Source: an uncultured Eggerthellaceae bacterium
GTDB taxonomy: Bacteria; Actinomycetota; Coriobacteriia; Coriobacteriales; Eggerthellaceae
NCBI GenBank assembly: GCA_947626195.1
Contig: CANQRF010000001.1
Span: forward strand, 179,991 to 243,990
Reading direction: 5' to 3'
Length of the DNA stretch: 64,000 nt
Shown here: positions 36,555-48,710 of the stretch, piece after piece
Layout of the letters: every line of letters begins with the position of its first letter
Numbering within the stretch: the first letter of the stretch is position 1
The notes under the pieces: generated by a model
Told to the model about the DNA's origin: nothing
Database searches by the model: none
Seen by the model: the letters and a program-made list of their open reading frames with translations, nothing else
Made by a program: the position numbers and the translations under genes

Positions 36555-39023
36555 TCATTCCCCGTTTGCGTCCCTCGGCTTCACGTGCCAGATCTCGCGT
36601 GCATATTCGCGTATCGTGCGGTCGCTCGAGAACCATCCCGAGTTCGCGATGTTGGCAAGCGACATCCGCGTCCAACGGGCGCGATCGTCGAATACCTGCG
36701 TGAGCTCCTCCCATGCCTGCACATAGGAATAGAAGTCCTTCAGCACGAAATCCGCGTCATTGGAGTGCAGCAAACTGTCTGAGATGAGGTTGAAGTTGCC
36801 CGAGAGCTCCGCGAAGGTGCCGTCCGTCAGCTGCTCGACCACCTTGCCGAGCCGATGGGGATCGGAGCGGCATGCGTTCCACGCATCGTAATAGGAACGG
36901 CCCGACTTATATTCCTCCACCTCTTCGACGGAAAGTCCGAAGATCTTCATGTTCTCCCTGCCGACGAGCCGGGCGATCTCCACGTTCGCGCCGTCGAGCG
37001 TTCCCAGCGTGATCGCGCCGTTCATCATGAGCTTCATGTTCGAGGTGCCGGAAGCCTCCATGCCTGCCGTCGAAATCTGCTCCGAGATGTCCGCCGCAGG
37101 ATAGATGAGCTGCGCGTTAGAGACGGCGAAATTGGGAATGAACGCCACCTTCAGCCTGCCGTCGATGCGCTCGTCCTCGTTGACGACCGCGGCGACGCTG
37201 TTGATGAGGCGGATGACCTCCTTCGCAAAGGTGTAGGCCGAGGCCGCCTTGCCCGCGAAGATGAAGGTAGTGGGAACCGGCTTGAATGACGGATCCGCCA
37301 GCATCCGATTGTAGAGATCCATCACCTTGAAGATGTTCAAGAGCTGGCGCTTGTAGGCGTGGAAGCGCTTCACCTGCACGTCGAAGACCGTCGAGGGATC
37401 CACCGACACGCCGGCGTTCCACGCGATGTAGCGCGCGAGGCGCTCCTTGTTCAGCCGCCGTGCCTCATCGATGGCGATCAAGAACGAGAGATCGTTCTCG
37501 AAATCCTTCAAGCGCGCGAGCTCGTTCGCGTCGGAAAGCCACTTGTCGCCTATCGCCTCGGTTATCGTATGCGCGAGCGCCGGATTCGCGTTCGCAAGGA
37601 AACGGCGGTGCGAGATGCCGTTGGTCTTGTTGTTGAACTTCTCGGGCGTGAGCACATAGAAGTCCTTCAGCACGTCGCGCTCGAGGATCTCGGTGTGGAT
37701 CTCCGCGACGCCGTTCACGGAATGCGAGCAGATGATGGAGAGATTCGCCATGCGCACTTGCCCATCCCAGAGAATCGCCGTCTTGTGCAGGGCCTCCGAC
37801 CAGCCGGGCTGACCGTGCTCGAAGCTCTCGCGATAGCGTCGATCGATCTCCTCAATGTACATGTAGACGCGCGGGAGCATCTTGCGGAACATCTCGATCG
37901 GCCACTGCTCGAGCGCCTCGGGCAATACGGTGTGGTTCGTGTAGGAGATGGTCGACGTGACGATCTCCCACGCGGTGTTCCAATCAAGGCCCTCGTCATC
38001 GATCAGCACGCGCATGAGCTCGACGCCCGCAAGCGCCGGATGCGTGTCGTTGGTGTGGATGGCCACGCGTTCGGGGAACAGCGCCCAGTCGATGGTGTCG
38101 TCGGAGAGGCGGTGCTCGCTTTTGAATCCCGTGATGATCGACCCGATGCCCGCCGCGACGAAGAGGTACTCCTGCTTGAGGCGCAGGATGCGCCCCTGCT
38201 CGCCCGCGTCGTTCGGATAGAGGATGGCCGAGATCGCCTCCACGTCGGTCTGGAAGCGCGAGGCGGCGGCATAGTCGCCCGCATTGAAAGCGTCGAGGTC
38301 GAAGTCGTTCTCGAGCGGCTCGGCCGACCAGAGGCGAAGCGTGTTCACCGTCTCGCCGCCGAAGCCGACGATCGGCACGTCATAGGGCACGGCGTTCACC
38401 GTCTCGCCGCCCTCGAGCGTGAACCAATAGCGGTCGCCCTCGGCATGGCGCACCACGTGTCCGCCGAAGGTCACCTTCACGGCCTGCTCGGGATGGCGCG
38501 TCTCCCAGGGGAAGCCGTGCGCGAGCCAGTCGTCGGCGACCTCCACCTGACGGCCGTCGACGATGTCTTGGCGGAAGAGGCCATAGCGATAGCGCAGCCC
38601 ATTGCCGTTGCCGATGATGCCCTCGGCAGCCATGGAGTCGAGGAAGCACGCCGCAAGCCGCCCGAGGCCACCGTTTCCGAGGCCAGGATCCACCTCGCAG
38701 GCGGCGATGGTCTCGAGCGAGGCCCCCATCAATTCCAGGCCCTCTTGCACAACGTCGAGGGCGTCGTAGTTCAAGAGGTAGTTTTCCAGAAGCGGACCGA
38801 TGAGAAACTCGAGCGAGAAATAGTAGACGCGCTTCTTGCCCTCTTGGGCCGCTTCGCTCGACGTGCGCGCGTGCTCAACGCGCGACCGCGAGGCGATCAG
38901 CTTGCAGAGCGCATCGAGTCGCTCGTAGTCATCGGCATATTCAAATTGCTTGCCCGTCGCCATTTCGACGGCGCGGCGGTATCGGGTTGAAAAATCTTGG
39001 GCACTCTCGAAGAGTCGTTTCAC
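36555..39023 (-). CDS. glgP: Glycogen phosphorylase
   Basis: 822 residues, PLP-dependent GT35 enzyme releasing glucose-1-phosphate from glycogen. Conserved segments include [20 protein letters not shown] near residue 115, [40 protein letters not shown] and the PLP-lysine region [23 protein letters not shown] start at 39023, overlapping the glgB stop by 4 bp. Second gene of the operon. Confidence 0.95.
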   Translation of the reverse strand: MKRLFESAQDFSTRYRRAVEMATGKQFEYADDYERLDALCKLIASRSRVEHARTSSEAAQEGKKRVYYFSLEFLIGPLLENYLLNYDALDVVQEGLELMGASLETIAACEVDPGLGNGGLGRLAACFLDSMAAEGIIGNGNGLRYRYGLFRQDIVDGRQVEVADDWLAHGFPWETRHPEQAVKVTFGGHVVRHAEGDRYWFTLEGGETVNAVPYDVPIVGFGGETVNTLRLWSAEPLENDFDLDAFNAGDYAAASRFQTDVEAISAILYPNDAGEQGRILRLKQEYLFVAAGIGSIITGFKSEHRLSDDTIDWALFPERVAIHTNDTHPALAGVELMRVLIDDEGLDWNTAWEIVTSTISYTNHTVLPEALEQWPIEMFRKMLPRVYMYIEEIDRRYRESFEHGQPGWSEALHKTAILWDGQVRMANLSIICSHSVNGVAEIHTEILERDVLKDFYVLTPEKFNNKTNGISHRRFLANANPALAHTITEAIGDKWLSDANELARLKDFENDLSFLIAIDEARRLNKERLARYIAWNAGVSVDPSTVFDVQVKRFHAYKRQLLNIFKVMDLYNRMLADPSFKPVPTTFIFAGKAASAYTFAKEVIRLINSVAAVVNEDERIDGRLKVAFIPNFAVSNAQLIYPAADISEQISTAGMEASGTSNMKLMMNGAITLGTLDGANVEIARLVGRENMKIFGLSVEEVEEYKSGRSYYDAWNACRSDPHRLGKVVEQLTDGTFAELSGNFNLISDSLLHSNDADFVLKDFYSYVQAWEELTQVFDDRARWTRMSLANIANSGWFSSDRTIREYAREIWHVKPRDANGE

Positions 39024-41287
39024 GAGTTCTTCTCCTTGGACGGTTTTCCGCTTCCCTTCTTCACCTTACGGAGCCTCTGGGCCTTCGCAGGTTTCGGGGA
39101 TGCGCTTTCTGTTTTCCTTGCTTTGGCGGAACGCTTCTTTCCGACGGTCGCAACGGCGCGTTCCTCGCCGCTGCGATCTGGCTCTGCTTGTGCGGCATCG
39201 GTCGAACTCGCTGCCGCATCGGCATCCTGGGCATTCTCCGCGGCTTCTGCGGCTCCCGCAGCTTTGGCAGCCTCAGCGGCCTCCGCGGCTTGCGCAGCCT
39301 CAAGCGCCCGCCTCGCTGCCTCACGTGCGGCGGCGCGTTCCTTGCGCACGCTCTCGGGAAGATCGCCCGTGCGTGCAAGCACGACGCCCGCAAGCGGCGG
39401 CACCGTGATAACGATGGAGTTCTCGCGCCCGTTCCAGGGCTCCTCCTCGCTCAGCATCTCGCCAACATTCACTTTACCCGATCCGCCAAACTCCACGTCA
39501 TCGGAATTGAACAGCTCTTGGTAAACACCTTCTTGCGGCACACCGAGGCGGAAGCCCTCGCGTGTCGCCGGATCGAAGTTGATGAGGATAACGAGCTCAT
39601 CCTCGGGATCGTTGCCCCGACGGATGAAGGAGATGATCGATTGCGCCGCATTGTTCGCATCGATCCACTCGAAGCCGTCCCATGTGTAGGCGCGCTCCCA
39701 CAGGCCCGGATGCTTCAGATAGAAGTCGTTGAGGCGCGCGATGAAGTGCTGGTGGTTGCGGTGCGTGTCGTAGTCCTTCGCCAAGAACCACTCGATGCCC
39801 TCGTAATAGCGCCATTCGATGAACTGGGCGATCTCGTTGCCCATGAAATTGAGCTTGGCACCCGGATGCGTCATCTGGTAGAACGCGAGCGAGCGCATGC
39901 CCGCGAATTGGCGCCACCAGTCACCGGGCATCCTCCCGATGAGGGAGCATTTCCCATGGACAACCTCGTCGTGCGAGAAGGCGAGGATGAAGTTCTCGTT
40001 GAAGGCGTACATGAGCGAGAAGGTGAGCAGGTTATGGTTGCCCGGACGCCACGGGAAATCCGTCTGCATATAGTGCAGCGTGTCGTGCATCCAACCCATG
40101 TCCCACTTGTAGTGGAAGCCGAGCCCGCCATCTGCCGGCGGATAGGTGACGAGCGGCCAGGCCGTGCTCTCCTCCGCCATCATCATGACGTCGGGGTGGT
40201 ATTTCGCCACCGTATCGTTGATCTTCTGCACGAAGGCGATGGAGACGAAATCCTCCTCGGTGCCGCGCTCGTTGAAGACCTTCTGCGCCGGATCGTCAAT
40301 CCCGAAGTTCAGGTAGAGCATCGAGGTCACGCCATCGATGCGGATGCCGTCAGCGTGGAAGTTCTCCAGCCAGTAGAGCACGTTCGAAAGCAGAAACGAC
40401 TGCACCTCGCCGCGCGAGAGATCGAATTTGAGCGTGCCCCAGTTGGGATGCTCTTCCTTCTCATAGAGCATGTGGCCGTTGAAGGTCGCGAGCCCGTGCG
40501 CATCTTTGCAGAAGCCACCGGGCACCCAGTCGAGGATCACGCCGATTCCCGCCGTGTGGCAGGCATCGACGAAACCGCGGAACATGTCGGGCGTGCCATA
40601 GCGCGCGGTCGGCGCGTAATAGCCCGTCACCTGATAGCCCCATGAGCCGTCGAAGGGATGTTCCATCACCGGCATGAGCTCGATGTGGGTGTATCCTATC
40701 TCCTTCACATAAGTCACGAGCTCATCGCCCAGCTCGTCATAGTTGAGATACGATCCGCCACCTTGCCCGTAACCCAAACCGTCGAGGCCGTCATCATGGC
40801 GCTTCCAGCTTCCCAGATGCACCTCATAGATATTGAGCGGCTCAGAGAAATGATCGGTTGCGGCGCGATGAGCAAGGTATTCGCCGTCGCTCCACACATA
40901 GGAGCTTTTCGCCTCTTGGATGCGCGACGCCGTTCCGGGCGGACATTCGGCCCAGAAGGCATAGGGATCGGCCTTATAGAGCTCCTCGCCTTCGGCCGTC
41001 ACGATGAAATACTTATAGAGCGCGCCCGCCTTGACGTTTGGGATGAAACCTTCCCACACGCCTCCCGTGCTGCTTGGGTAGAGGGGGTCGGCCGCCGTGT
41101 TCCACTCGTTGAACTCGCCGACCACCGAAACGCTTTCCACGTCGGGGCACCAGAGGGCGAACTGATAGCCGTCCTCACCCTCAAACGTCGCCTCATGGGC
41201 ACCGAGCTTTTCCCAGCTCCTTAACCAATCGCCCTTCGCAAGCAAGAAGAGATCATCCGCGGAGAGAGTCGTACGGTTTTTGCTCAT
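39020..41287 (-). CDS. glgB: 1,4-alpha-glucan branching enzyme with low-complexity tail
   Basis: 755 residues. An N-terminal CBM48 domain is followed by the GH13 barrel with LDWVPGGFCKDAHGLATFNG, nucleophile Asp in DGIRIDGVTSML, acid Glu in MMAEESTAWP and FSHDEVVHGKCSLIGRMPGD. The enzyme creates alpha-1,6 branches in glycogen. The core ends near residue 650; the last 101 residues form an Ala/Glu-rich helix-like run (residues about 655-690), then Ser/Asp, then a Lys/Arg/Ser/Pro tail. First gene of the operon; a promoter-like sequence lies upstream. Confidence 0.95.
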   Translation of the reverse strand: MSKNRTTLSADDLFLLAKGDWLRSWEKLGAHEATFEGEDGYQFALWCPDVESVSVVGEFNEWNTAADPLYPSSTGGVWEGFIPNVKAGALYKYFIVTAEGEELYKADPYAFWAECPPGTASRIQEAKSSYVWSDGEYLAHRAATDHFSEPLNIYEVHLGSWKRHDDGLDGLGYGQGGGSYLNYDELGDELVTYVKEIGYTHIELMPVMEHPFDGSWGYQVTGYYAPTARYGTPDMFRGFVDACHTAGIGVILDWVPGGFCKDAHGLATFNGHMLYEKEEHPNWGTLKFDLSRGEVQSFLLSNVLYWLENFHADGIRIDGVTSMLYLNFGIDDPAQKVFNERGTEEDFVSIAFVQKINDTVAKYHPDVMMMAEESTAWPLVTYPPADGGLGFHYKWDMGWMHDTLHYMQTDFPWRPGNHNLLTFSLMYAFNENFILAFSHDEVVHGKCSLIGRMPGDWWRQFAGMRSLAFYQMTHPGAKLNFMGNEIAQFIEWRYYEGIEWFLAKDYDTHRNHQHFIARLNDFYLKHPGLWERAYTWDGFEWIDANNAAQSIISFIRRGNDPEDELVILINFDPATREGFRLGVPQEGVYQELFNSDDVEFGGSGKVNVGEMLSEEEPWNGRENSIVITVPPLAGVVLARTGDLPESVRKERAAAREAARRALEAAQAAEAAEAAKAAGAAEAAENAQDADAAASSTDAAQAEPDRSGEERAVATVGKKRSAKARKTESASPKPAKAQRLRKVKKGSGKPSKEKNS

Positions 41288-41329
41288 GGTTGCCCACTTT
41301 CTTCCAAGAAATGCATGCGCATGTCAGTC

Positions 41330-41357
41330 AAGATACCATAGGCACGATTGTAGTCAA
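41330..41357 (-). promoter_or_regulatory. Sigma70-type promoter candidate of the glycogen operon
   Basis: On the minus strand TTGACT and TATCTT are separated by 16 bp, about 43 bp upstream of the glgB start codon. Confidence 0.55.
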
Positions 41358-41486
41358 TAAGCGCTGAGGTGGGGGAAGCTGTGAACAGATTGTTGGTTGA
41401 TGAGAGGCATCGGGGTGCGTACAAATCTCTACCGCTCGGGCGAGGGGGCGTTCGAGCGGATGAGAGAGTTTGCCAAAACGGCGGAA

Positions 41487-42815
41487 CTAAAGTAGTGCGC
41501 GGGAAAGGGCGTTAGGCAGATCGCTTGCGGAAACGAGGATTTCCGTATGGGTGCCCATGTCGCGCAGCTTCACCTGCCCCGCCGCCCATTCATCGGGGCC
41601 GAGTATCGCCACGCGCGCCGCACCGAGCTTGTCGGCAAGCTTGAACTGGCTCTTGAGGCTTCTGCCCTGATGGTCCATGTCGGCCTTGAAGCCGCTATCG
41701 CGGCAGAGCTGCACGAGCCGAAACGCCTCAGGGCGCATGCCCTGCTCGACGCAGGCGACGAAGAGATCGCAGCGGCTCACGGGCGCAAACTCAAATCCCT
41801 GCGCTTGCAGGGCGAGCAGGCAGCGCTCATAGCCGAGCGCGAAGCCCAGCCCCGCCGTCGGGCGTCCGCCCACCTCTTCGGCGAGCTTGTCGTAACGGCC
41901 TCCCCCGCCGATCGCGTTTTGGCTGCCGAGGCCATCGACAACCTGCACCTCGAAGACGGTGCGCGTATAGTAGTCAAGGCCGCGCACGAGCGTGGGGTCT
42001 TCCTCAAACGCCACGCCTGCCGCCTGAAGCATCTCCTTCACCTGTGCGAAATGCTCACGGCAATCGTCACACAGGTAGTCGGTGATGCGGGGTGCGTGCG
42101 CCATCACGGCGGCGCATCCCGTCTCTTTGCAATCGAAGGCGCGCAACGGGTTCGTCTCCTTGCGCGCACGGCAGGTTTCGCAGAGCTCTCCGTTGTGCCC
42201 ATCGAGGAACGCACGCACCTTCTCGCGATAAGCGGGACGGCAGTTCTCACACCCCATGGAATTCAAAAGAAGACGCATCGAGGACGATCGGATGCCGATC
42301 TCTGCGAAGAAGCGCATGAGCATGATGATCGCCTCGGCATCGATGCTCGGGGCGTCGGCTCCCAAGCATTCCACGCCGATTTGGTTGAATTGGCGCTGCC
42401 TGCCCTTCTGGGCGCGCTCGGCGCGAAACATCGGGCCGGCATACATGAGCTTCACGGGGGCGGCGCCTTGCGGCACGAGATCGTGCTGGACCACCGCGCG
42501 CACCACGCCGGCCGTGCCCTCAGGACGAAGGGAGAGCCGCGCGCTCGTGCGCAGCTGCTCACCCGCCAAAAGCTGTCGGAGATTCCCACCGGAAATCGCC
42601 GTGTACATCTCCTTCGACACGACATCGGTCGCCTCGCCGATGCCGCGCACGAACAGGTCGGTCTGCTCGATGATCGGCGTTTCGATCGGTTGGTAGCCAT
42701 AGCGACCGAACACATCGGCGGCCATTTGCTGGAAATGCTTCCAAAACGCCGCCTCGTCGGGAAGAAGGTCCCGCGTTCCCTCGGGTGACTTTATCGAACG
42801 TACAGCCGATGCCAT
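41487..42815 (-). CDS. hisS: Histidyl-tRNA synthetase
   Basis: 442 residues from the ATG at 42815 (AAAGGAAA upstream); an open frame continues to 43127 but that part is out-of-family and overlaps the preceding gene. Class II synthetase. It shows [20 protein letters not shown], motif 2 [15 protein letters not shown], the histidine-binding [15 protein letters not shown] and motif 3 [13 protein letters not shown] with [16 protein letters not shown]. The anticodon-binding domain completes the C-terminus. Last gene of a possible leu-906-hisS transcript. Confidence 0.96.
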   Translation of the reverse strand: MASAVRSIKSPEGTRDLLPDEAAFWKHFQQMAADVFGRYGYQPIETPIIEQTDLFVRGIGEATDVVSKEMYTAISGGNLRQLLAGEQLRTSARLSLRPEGTAGVVRAVVQHDLVPQGAAPVKLMYAGPMFRAERAQKGRQRQFNQIGVECLGADAPSIDAEAIIMLMRFFAEIGIRSSSMRLLLNSMGCENCRPAYREKVRAFLDGHNGELCETCRARKETNPLRAFDCKETGCAAVMAHAPRITDYLCDDCREHFAQVKEMLQAAGVAFEEDPTLVRGLDYYTRTVFEVQVVDGLGSQNAIGGGGRYDKLAEEVGGRPTAGLGFALGYERCLLALQAQGFEFAPVSRCDLFVACVEQGMRPEAFRLVQLCRDSGFKADMDHQGRSLKSQFKLADKLGAARVAILGPDEWAAGQVKLRDMGTHTEILVSASDLPNALSRALL

Positions 42816-42915
42816 GCTTGAAGTTTCCTTTCCGCGTTGTTCTTTTTCTCTTCTCGCTTTTCTCTTCTCGCCTCTTGTCGCATTCTTCAGGCGACCGCGT
42901 GCCTTTCCCCGAAGG

Positions 42916-45636
42916 CTATCCGGCCGCGAACGTCTCCGGCGTGGTCTCGAGCGAATGGAGCACGTTGTTGAGCGCATCGTCGGGGCGATGGATCGATATG
43001 AGGGCGAGCAATGCCCGCGCGACTGGGAAAAGCCCCTCGTCAACTGCGGCATGCAGGGCGCGTTCCATATCATCGAGAAGCGCCGACGACGGCGCGAGGG
43101 GAATGCCCTCGGCGGTAAGCACCCCATCTACCTCGTCGCGCTGGATGATCGGAACGCCCTCCTCGCGCACGAGCTCGTGGAGCTCCATCGTCGCCTGCGT
43201 GATGTAGGCCGTCGATGTGAAGATGGATTTCAAATAGCAGGCGATTCCCGCTTTCGGCTTCTTCGAGCGCCAGAGCACGTAGGCAAGCTGATAGTACGCC
43301 GCAGAGATCTCCTCGGGAATGAGGGCGATCGCGAGCGCCTGCTTGAGAAGATCCGCCGCATTCTCCAAATCGCCGACGAGCATGTAGGCCCGCGCGCAGC
43401 GGCGATAGGCGGGCGTGAAGGTGGGCGCGATAGCGATGCAGCGCCTTCCATAGCTCACCGCCTCCTCGGAATCCGTGAAGGAGCCGTCTAAAAGGTTGAG
43501 TGCGTCGAAATAGCAGAGGAAGAGCGAGGGAGGCGCGAGTTCCACCTTGCGGCCCTTGTCGAAGTCGCAGAGATTGTAGAGCACGCGCGCCGCGTAGTTG
43601 TCGAACATGCGATGCACCGTTTCGGGCGTATCGCGATAGCGCCCCGATCGCTCGGCCTCGGCGATCGCCGCGCGCAAGACGTTTCCCGCCTCCTTCTGGT
43701 TCGTCATCATGAGAGACGTCGCCTGCTCATGGGCCTGCGCGAAGGAATCGGTGCCGGCAAAAGAGTTTTCTATCGCCTCGTCATCGCCCGCGCGCACGCT
43801 GCCTTGTGTGAGCCCCGTCATAAGGCGGGTGCACGCCTCATAGACAAGCGGGTTCGAGGTCTGCTCGCGCCGCTGCATGACGATGCGCGTGGATTCTTGG
43901 ACGGAGAGCCCCGCATGGAGCTGCGCCGCAAGCGCCCTCCCCTCCTCGCGGACGGCGGCGCTGTAGTCGATCCGCAGATCATCGGTGGAAAGCGCGCCGA
44001 GAGAAAGCGCCGCTTCAAGGGAGAGCTGCCGCCGTTCGAGCTCTGGCTCGCGGACGCGACGTTTCGCGGAGGGAAGGCTCTCGAGAAGATCGAAGGGCGC
44101 GACGGAGCGCGCATCGTCGCCGAAACGGGCGCCGCACCCTTCGAAGAGCGCCGTCGGGTCGGAATCCTCCGCTTTGCGATACGCGCGATCGGCCGTGAAG
44201 GCATGGCGATCGAAGGCCACCGCGTAAAAAGGAGCCGCCGCCGTGTCGCGCACCTTCTCAAGGAGGACGACCTCCCCCTGCTCAGAGAACGGCCGCGCGT
44301 GAACGCTCACACGCTGAACGTGCTCCGATATTTGGAACGCGAACGCAGCGAGCGCAATGCCGGCATGGGCCGCATAACGGATGGCCGCCGCCTGGCGCTC
44401 GGCCTCGTCGCATATGAGCCATTTCCCGCTTTCCGCATCGAGGCGAGCCGGCGGCATCATGTCCGCATCGGGCGCCATGAGGGAAAACGCGACGATTCCC
44501 TCTGAGAGATCGGCCTGGAAGATCACCTTGATGCGATATGGGAGGCGAAGCGACTCGATGGCCAAAGAGAGCTTGAAGCGCAGCCCCCATTCGCTTGACG
44601 TGCGCTCCTGCTCTTCGACGACGTCGGGTGCCTGAAGGGCAAATCTCTCGCGGACCATCTCGTCGGTTCGCGCGCATTCGCCCTCGTCGGCCTCCACAGC
44701 GAAGGCTCCTAGGTGATCCTGCGCGAGCAAGAAGCGGTTGAGCGCCGCCTCGATCTTCCAAATGGAACGCTCGGGAACAACGATGTTCTCGTCGATATTG
44801 CTCAGGTAGAACGTGTCGGCGTAGCGCTTCGTGCGAATGAGGCGCAGCGGCCCTGGGTAGTCATCGGAAAATGCGCCGACGAGCCACTCCTCCGCCACCG
44901 TCTCGGAAAAACCGGCCTCGCCGAGCCAGACGGCGAAAAGGCGCGCGAGATCGGGCGCATGGAGCGCCGGATCGTTCTCCGCGGCAGCGAGCAAAAGGCG
45001 AACCGCGCGAAGGCCGCGCACAACGTTGCCGGCCCGAACGAGATCCATCACCGAATCGAGGCCGCTCGAGGGAACGGGCATGCCCGTCAGCTGGGGGCGA
45101 TAGACAAAGGCCGCATAGAGATAGGCGAGAAAATCGGGATAGGGCACGTTTTCGGCGCTGGCGGGAAAGCGATACCAGCTCTCGGTTGCCCGAAAGCGGT
45201 CTTTCTCGCGCACATAACGGGCGAGCTTGCGCAGCGGGCCATCGCCGTTTCGCGCATACACCGTTCCGCTTCCGCCGAAGAGCGTCCTGCATTGAGCAAG
45301 GCGCGAATCGCGCGCGTCGCCCTGCTTCTCCGCCTGCGCATCGGGAACGAGCATCAAATCGGGAGCGATGGCAGGAGGGGCAAACACCTCCGCATCGGTC
45401 GCGAACACGCGCCCGTAGCGGTCGAGATATGCGACGATCTCCGCCTGCTTCTCGCCATGGAACTCAACGAGGTAATAATCGCCGCGGGAAGGAGCCGCGA
45501 TGCCGCGTACCCAGCCGAATTCACGCGAGGGCGTGGCGGGTGTCTCATCATCGTTGCGCATCGGCGCCAAACAGTCGGCAAGGCGCCTCTTCGAGACGCC
45601 CCAGCCGCCAATAGGTATCAAACGTTTCTCAGTCAA
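42916..45636 (-). CDS. Large protein of unknown function, TPR-like C-terminal half
   Basis: 906 residues; I do not recognise the family. No signal peptide or membrane helix. The first 400 residues are rich in Trp/Tyr/Phe and read as mixed alpha/beta, with no catalytic motif I can name. The C-terminal 350 residues contain helical pairs of tetratricopeptide type ([60 protein letters not shown]). The TTG start overlaps the leuB stop by 8 bp and hisS follows 100 bp later, so it belongs to the leucine transcript. It may be a lineage-specific scaffold or regulatory protein; this is a guess. Confidence 0.75.
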   Translation of the reverse strand: MTEKRLIPIGGWGVSKRRLADCLAPMRNDDETPATPSREFGWVRGIAAPSRGDYYLVEFHGEKQAEIVAYLDRYGRVFATDAEVFAPPAIAPDLMLVPDAQAEKQGDARDSRLAQCRTLFGGSGTVYARNGDGPLRKLARYVREKDRFRATESWYRFPASAENVPYPDFLAYLYAAFVYRPQLTGMPVPSSGLDSVMDLVRAGNVVRGLRAVRLLLAAAENDPALHAPDLARLFAVWLGEAGFSETVAEEWLVGAFSDDYPGPLRLIRTKRYADTFYLSNIDENIVVPERSIWKIEAALNRFLLAQDHLGAFAVEADEGECARTDEMVRERFALQAPDVVEEQERTSSEWGLRFKLSLAIESLRLPYRIKVIFQADLSEGIVAFSLMAPDADMMPPARLDAESGKWLICDEAERQAAAIRYAAHAGIALAAFAFQISEHVQRVSVHARPFSEQGEVVLLEKVRDTAAAPFYAVAFDRHAFTADRAYRKAEDSDPTALFEGCGARFGDDARSVAPFDLLESLPSAKRRVREPELERRQLSLEAALSLGALSTDDLRIDYSAAVREEGRALAAQLHAGLSVQESTRIVMQRREQTSNPLVYEACTRLMTGLTQGSVRAGDDEAIENSFAGTDSFAQAHEQATSLMMTNQKEAGNVLRAAIAEAERSGRYRDTPETVHRMFDNYAARVLYNLCDFDKGRKVELAPPSLFLCYFDALNLLDGSFTDSEEAVSYGRRCIAIAPTFTPAYRRCARAYMLVGDLENAADLLKQALAIALIPEEISAAYYQLAYVLWRSKKPKAGIACYLKSIFTSTAYITQATMELHELVREEGVPIIQRDEVDGVLTAEGIPLAPSSALLDDMERALHAAVDEGLFPVARALLALISIHRPDDALNNVLHSLETTPETFAAG

Positions 45637-46747
45637 GCGCTCCTACCACCAAATCGCCCATGGCCTGCGTGCCGACGATCTTTTCGGCGGAATCGGCGTC
45701 ATTCGCCAAGTCGCGCGTCCGCCAACCATCGGCAAGCACGCGCTCAACGGCGTTGGCGATGGCATCGGCAGCCTCGTTCTCGCCGAAGCTGTAGCGCAGC
45801 ATCATCTCCACCGAAAGGATCTGCGCAAGCGGATTCGCCACCCCAAGGCCCGCGATGTCGGGAGCGCTGCCGTGGCTCGGCTCGTAAAGCGCTGTGCCGT
45901 CGCCCAAGCTCGCGCTCGCAAGCATGCCGAGCGAGCCGGTGATCATGCTCGCCTCGTCGGAGAGGATGTCGCCGAACATGTTCTCGGTCACCACGACGTC
46001 GAACTGCGACGGATTCGCCACGAGCTGCATCGCCGTGTTGTCGACGAGCATGTCGATGAGCTCGACATCGGGATACTCGGCGGCGATGCGATGCGTTACC
46101 TCGCGCCAGAGGCGGCTCGTCTCCAGCACGTTCGCCTTGTCGATCGAATGCACGCGATTGCGACGCTTGCGCGCCGTCTCGAAGGCGTGGCGCACGATGC
46201 GCTCGATCTCGTATTCGCGATATTCCATCGTGTCGAAGGCTCGCTGCCCGCGGCCTCCATCCACGCCGGCGCCCTCTTCGTCGTAGAAACGCTCACGTGC
46301 GCCGAAATACAGCCCGCCGGTGAGCTCGCGCACGATGATGAGATCGACGCCCTCCACCACGTCGGGCTTGAACGTCGAGGCATCGGCAAGCGCGGAGAAG
46401 ATGCGCACGGGGCGCAGGTTCGCATAGAGGCCGAGCGCCTTTCTGATTCCCAATAGTCCCTGCTCAGGGCGCGGTTTATCAGGATCGGTGGTGTCCCATT
46501 TCGGGCCGCCGACGGCAGCGAGCAGCACCGCATCGGAAGCTTGTGCCACACGAAGCGTCTCTTCGGGAAGCGCCGTGCCACACACATCGATCGCGCAGCC
46601 GCCGAGCAGCGCCTCGGTGTATTCGCAGGAAAAACCATAGCGCTCGCCAACCGCATCAAGCACTTTCACGCCCTCGGCGATGATCTCGGGCCCAATACCA
46701 TCCCCCGGAAGCAGGGTTACCTTATAGGTCTTGCTCGTCTCTGCCAT
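45629..46747 (-). CDS. leuB: 3-isopropylmalate dehydrogenase
   Basis: 372 residues, NAD-dependent oxidative decarboxylation in leucine synthesis. Family features: [15 protein letters not shown] at the N-terminus, [20 protein letters not shown], the active-site region VENVLET-like [15 protein letters not shown], and [20 protein letters not shown] with [20 protein letters not shown]. Its ATG overlaps the leuD TAA by one base, so translation is probably coupled. The next gene overlaps its stop. Confidence 0.95.
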   Translation of the reverse strand: MAETSKTYKVTLLPGDGIGPEIIAEGVKVLDAVGERYGFSCEYTEALLGGCAIDVCGTALPEETLRVAQASDAVLLAAVGGPKWDTTDPDKPRPEQGLLGIRKALGLYANLRPVRIFSALADASTFKPDVVEGVDLIIVRELTGGLYFGARERFYDEEGAGVDGGRGQRAFDTMEYREYEIERIVRHAFETARKRRNRVHSIDKANVLETSRLWREVTHRIAAEYPDVELIDMLVDNTAMQLVANPSQFDVVVTENMFGDILSDEASMITGSLGMLASASLGDGTALYEPSHGSAPDIAGLGVANPLAQILSVEMMLRYSFGENEAADAIANAVERVLADGWRTRDLANDADSAEKIVGTQAMGDLVVGALD

Positions 46748-47253
46748 TATGCTGACACCTCGTTTCCCAACACGGCGCGGGTGCGGTTGATGAGGCCGCC
46801 CGCTTCAATGATCTCACGGATGAACGGCGGGAACGGCTGGGCTTGGAACGTCTCGCCCGTCGTCTCGTCGGTGATGATGCCCGCATCGGCGTCGACCGAC
46901 ACGACGTCGCCTTGCGAGATCGCGTCGACCGCCTCGGGGCATTCCATAATCGCAAGCCCCGTGTTGATGGCGTTGCGGTAGAAGATGCGCGCGAAGCTCT
47001 TCGCGATGACCGCATCCACGCCCGCGGCCTTGATGGCGATGGGCGCATGCTCGCGCGAGCTTCCGCAGCCGAAGTTCTCCTCGGCCACGATGATGTCGCC
47101 TTGCTGCACGCGCCCGGCGAAGGTGTCGTCAAGATCCTCGAGAGCGTGTTTCGCCAGCTCAGCGGGGTCTGAAGTTGTCAGATAGCGTGCGGGGATGATG
47201 ACGTCGGTATCGATGTCGCGGCCGTAGCGATGGGCCGTACCTTTGAATTTCAT
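46747..47253 (-). CDS. leuD: 3-isopropylmalate dehydratase small subunit
   Basis: 168 residues, the swivelling domain partner of LeuC. Motifs: [20 protein letters not shown] and the substrate loop [18 protein letters not shown]. The short length is that of the LeuD type found with separate LeuC in Archaea, Clostridia and Actinobacteria. Starts 12 bp after leuC and overlaps leuB by one base. Confidence 0.95.
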   Translation of the reverse strand: MKFKGTAHRYGRDIDTDVIIPARYLTTSDPAELAKHALEDLDDTFAGRVQQGDIIVAEENFGCGSSREHAPIAIKAAGVDAVIAKSFARIFYRNAINTGLAIMECPEAVDAISQGDVVSVDADAGIITDETTGETFQAQPFPPFIREIIEAGGLINRTRAVLGNEVSA

Positions 47254-47265
47254 GTCGTTCCCTTC

Positions 47266-48537
47266 TTAGTCGTCAAGATCGCTTGGAAGCCCGATGTGGC
47301 CGAGCACCGCCGAGGCGGCTGCCACCGCCGGAGATGCGAGGTACACCTCGCTTTGCGGATCGCCCATGCGTCCGACGAAGTTTCGGTTCGTCGTGGCGAT
47401 CGCGCGCTCGCCCGCAGCAAGGATGCCCATGTAGCCGCCGAGGCAGGGGCCGCAGGTGGGCGTGGAGACCGCGCAGTTCGCATCGAGGAAGACGTCGGTG
47501 AGCCCCTCATCGATGCACTGGCGGTAGACCTGCTGCGTCGCCGGAATGATGATACAGCGCACGTTCGGATTCACCTTGCGTCCGCGCAGCACCTCGGCCG
47601 CCTGGCGCATATCCTCGATGCGCCCGTTCGTGCAGCTGCCGATGACCGCCTGGTCGATCGCGACGTCGCGCGCCTCGGCGACCGGACGCGTGTTCGACGG
47701 CAGATGCGGGAAGGCGACCGTGGGCACCACGTCGGCGGCGTTGATGGTGTAGGTCTGCGCATACACGGCATCGGGGTCGGACTGGTATTCCGTCCACGGA
47801 CGTTCGGTGCGGCCCTCCATATAGGCGCGCGTCACATCATCCACGGCGATGAGCCCGGCCTTGCCGCCCGCCTCGATCGCCATGTTGGAGATGGTGAAGC
47901 GCTCGTCCATGCCGAGCGAGGAGATGGCGCTTCCGCGGAATTCCATCGCCTCATAGAGCGCGCCGTCCACGCCGATCATGCCGATGATATGGAGGATGAT
48001 GTCTTTCCCCGTCACGCCGGGCGCGAACTCGCCTTCCACGTTGAAGAGCACGGATTCCGGCACCTTGAACCACGCCTTTCCCGTCGCAAACGCCACGCCG
48101 GCGTCGGTTGAGCCCACGCCCGTGGCAAACGCACCGAGGGCACCGTAGGTGCAGGTGTGGCTGTCGGCGCCGATGATGAGGTCGCCCGCGCCGACGACGC
48201 CCTGCTCGGGCAGCAGCGCGTGCTCGACCCCCATGCAGCCCACCTCGTAGAAATGGGTGATGTGCTGCTCACGCGCGAAATCGCGCACGATCTTCGCCTG
48301 CTTGGCGGAATTGATGTCTTTGTTCGGCACGTAGTGGTCGGGCACCAGAATGACGCGCTCGGGATCGAACACATTATCGACGCCGATCTTGCCAAATTCC
48401 TTGATGGCGATGGGCGCCGTCACGTCGTTCGCAAGCACGAGGTCGAGATTGCATTCGATGAGCTGACCGGGCTCAACTTCCTCTAAGCCGGCGTGAGCGG
48501 CCAAGATCTTTTCGGCCATGGTCATCGGTCGTGGCAT
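47266..48537 (-). CDS. leuC: 3-isopropylmalate dehydratase large subunit
   Basis: 423 residues, aconitase-type hydratase carrying a 4Fe-4S cluster. Cluster ligands are in [13 protein letters not shown] and [30 protein letters not shown] and the N-terminal [11 protein letters not shown] are also typical. First gene of leuC-leuD-leuB; no leuA is in the window, so the pathway is completed elsewhere. The upstream 117 bp are repeated at 51091-51207. Confidence 0.95.
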   Translation of the reverse strand: MPRPMTMAEKILAAHAGLEEVEPGQLIECNLDLVLANDVTAPIAIKEFGKIGVDNVFDPERVILVPDHYVPNKDINSAKQAKIVRDFAREQHITHFYEVGCMGVEHALLPEQGVVGAGDLIIGADSHTCTYGALGAFATGVGSTDAGVAFATGKAWFKVPESVLFNVEGEFAPGVTGKDIILHIIGMIGVDGALYEAMEFRGSAISSLGMDERFTISNMAIEAGGKAGLIAVDDVTRAYMEGRTERPWTEYQSDPDAVYAQTYTINAADVVPTVAFPHLPSNTRPVAEARDVAIDQAVIGSCTNGRIEDMRQAAEVLRGRKVNPNVRCIIIPATQQVYRQCIDEGLTDVFLDANCAVSTPTCGPCLGGYMGILAAGERAIATTNRNFVGRMGDPQSEVYLASPAVAAASAVLGHIGLPSDLDD

Positions 48538-48550
48538 AGTAGCTCCTTTT

Positions 48551-48667
48551 AATACGATAAAACGGTTCTGTCGTTCAATGAAAAACGATGCCCTATTGTA
48601 TCACCGAAGCAAAGCGAGGCCACACATATGCGAACGTGCCGATAGAAAAAGTGCTTACGAAAGGGCG
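48551..48667 (-). repeat. 117-bp direct repeat, copy 1, in the leuC upstream region
   Basis: Matches 51091-51207 with roughly nine mismatches counted by eye and no gaps. On the minus strand it contains a TACAAT -10-like box (48595-48600) and ends 13 bp before the leuC start codon, so it probably includes the leuC promoter and leader. The rest of the 48538-48815 gap holds an A-tract unit pair and a terminator hairpin. Confidence 0.8.
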
Positions 48668-48710
48668 CCACAAGCCCAACACGAGCCCTTGACCAAGAGC
48701 AAAAGATAAC

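Noticed and set aside
42816..43127. Upstream extension of hisS by 104 codons
   Set aside because: It is Arg/Ser-rich, overlaps the preceding gene in another frame, and a ribosome site supports the ATG at 42815.
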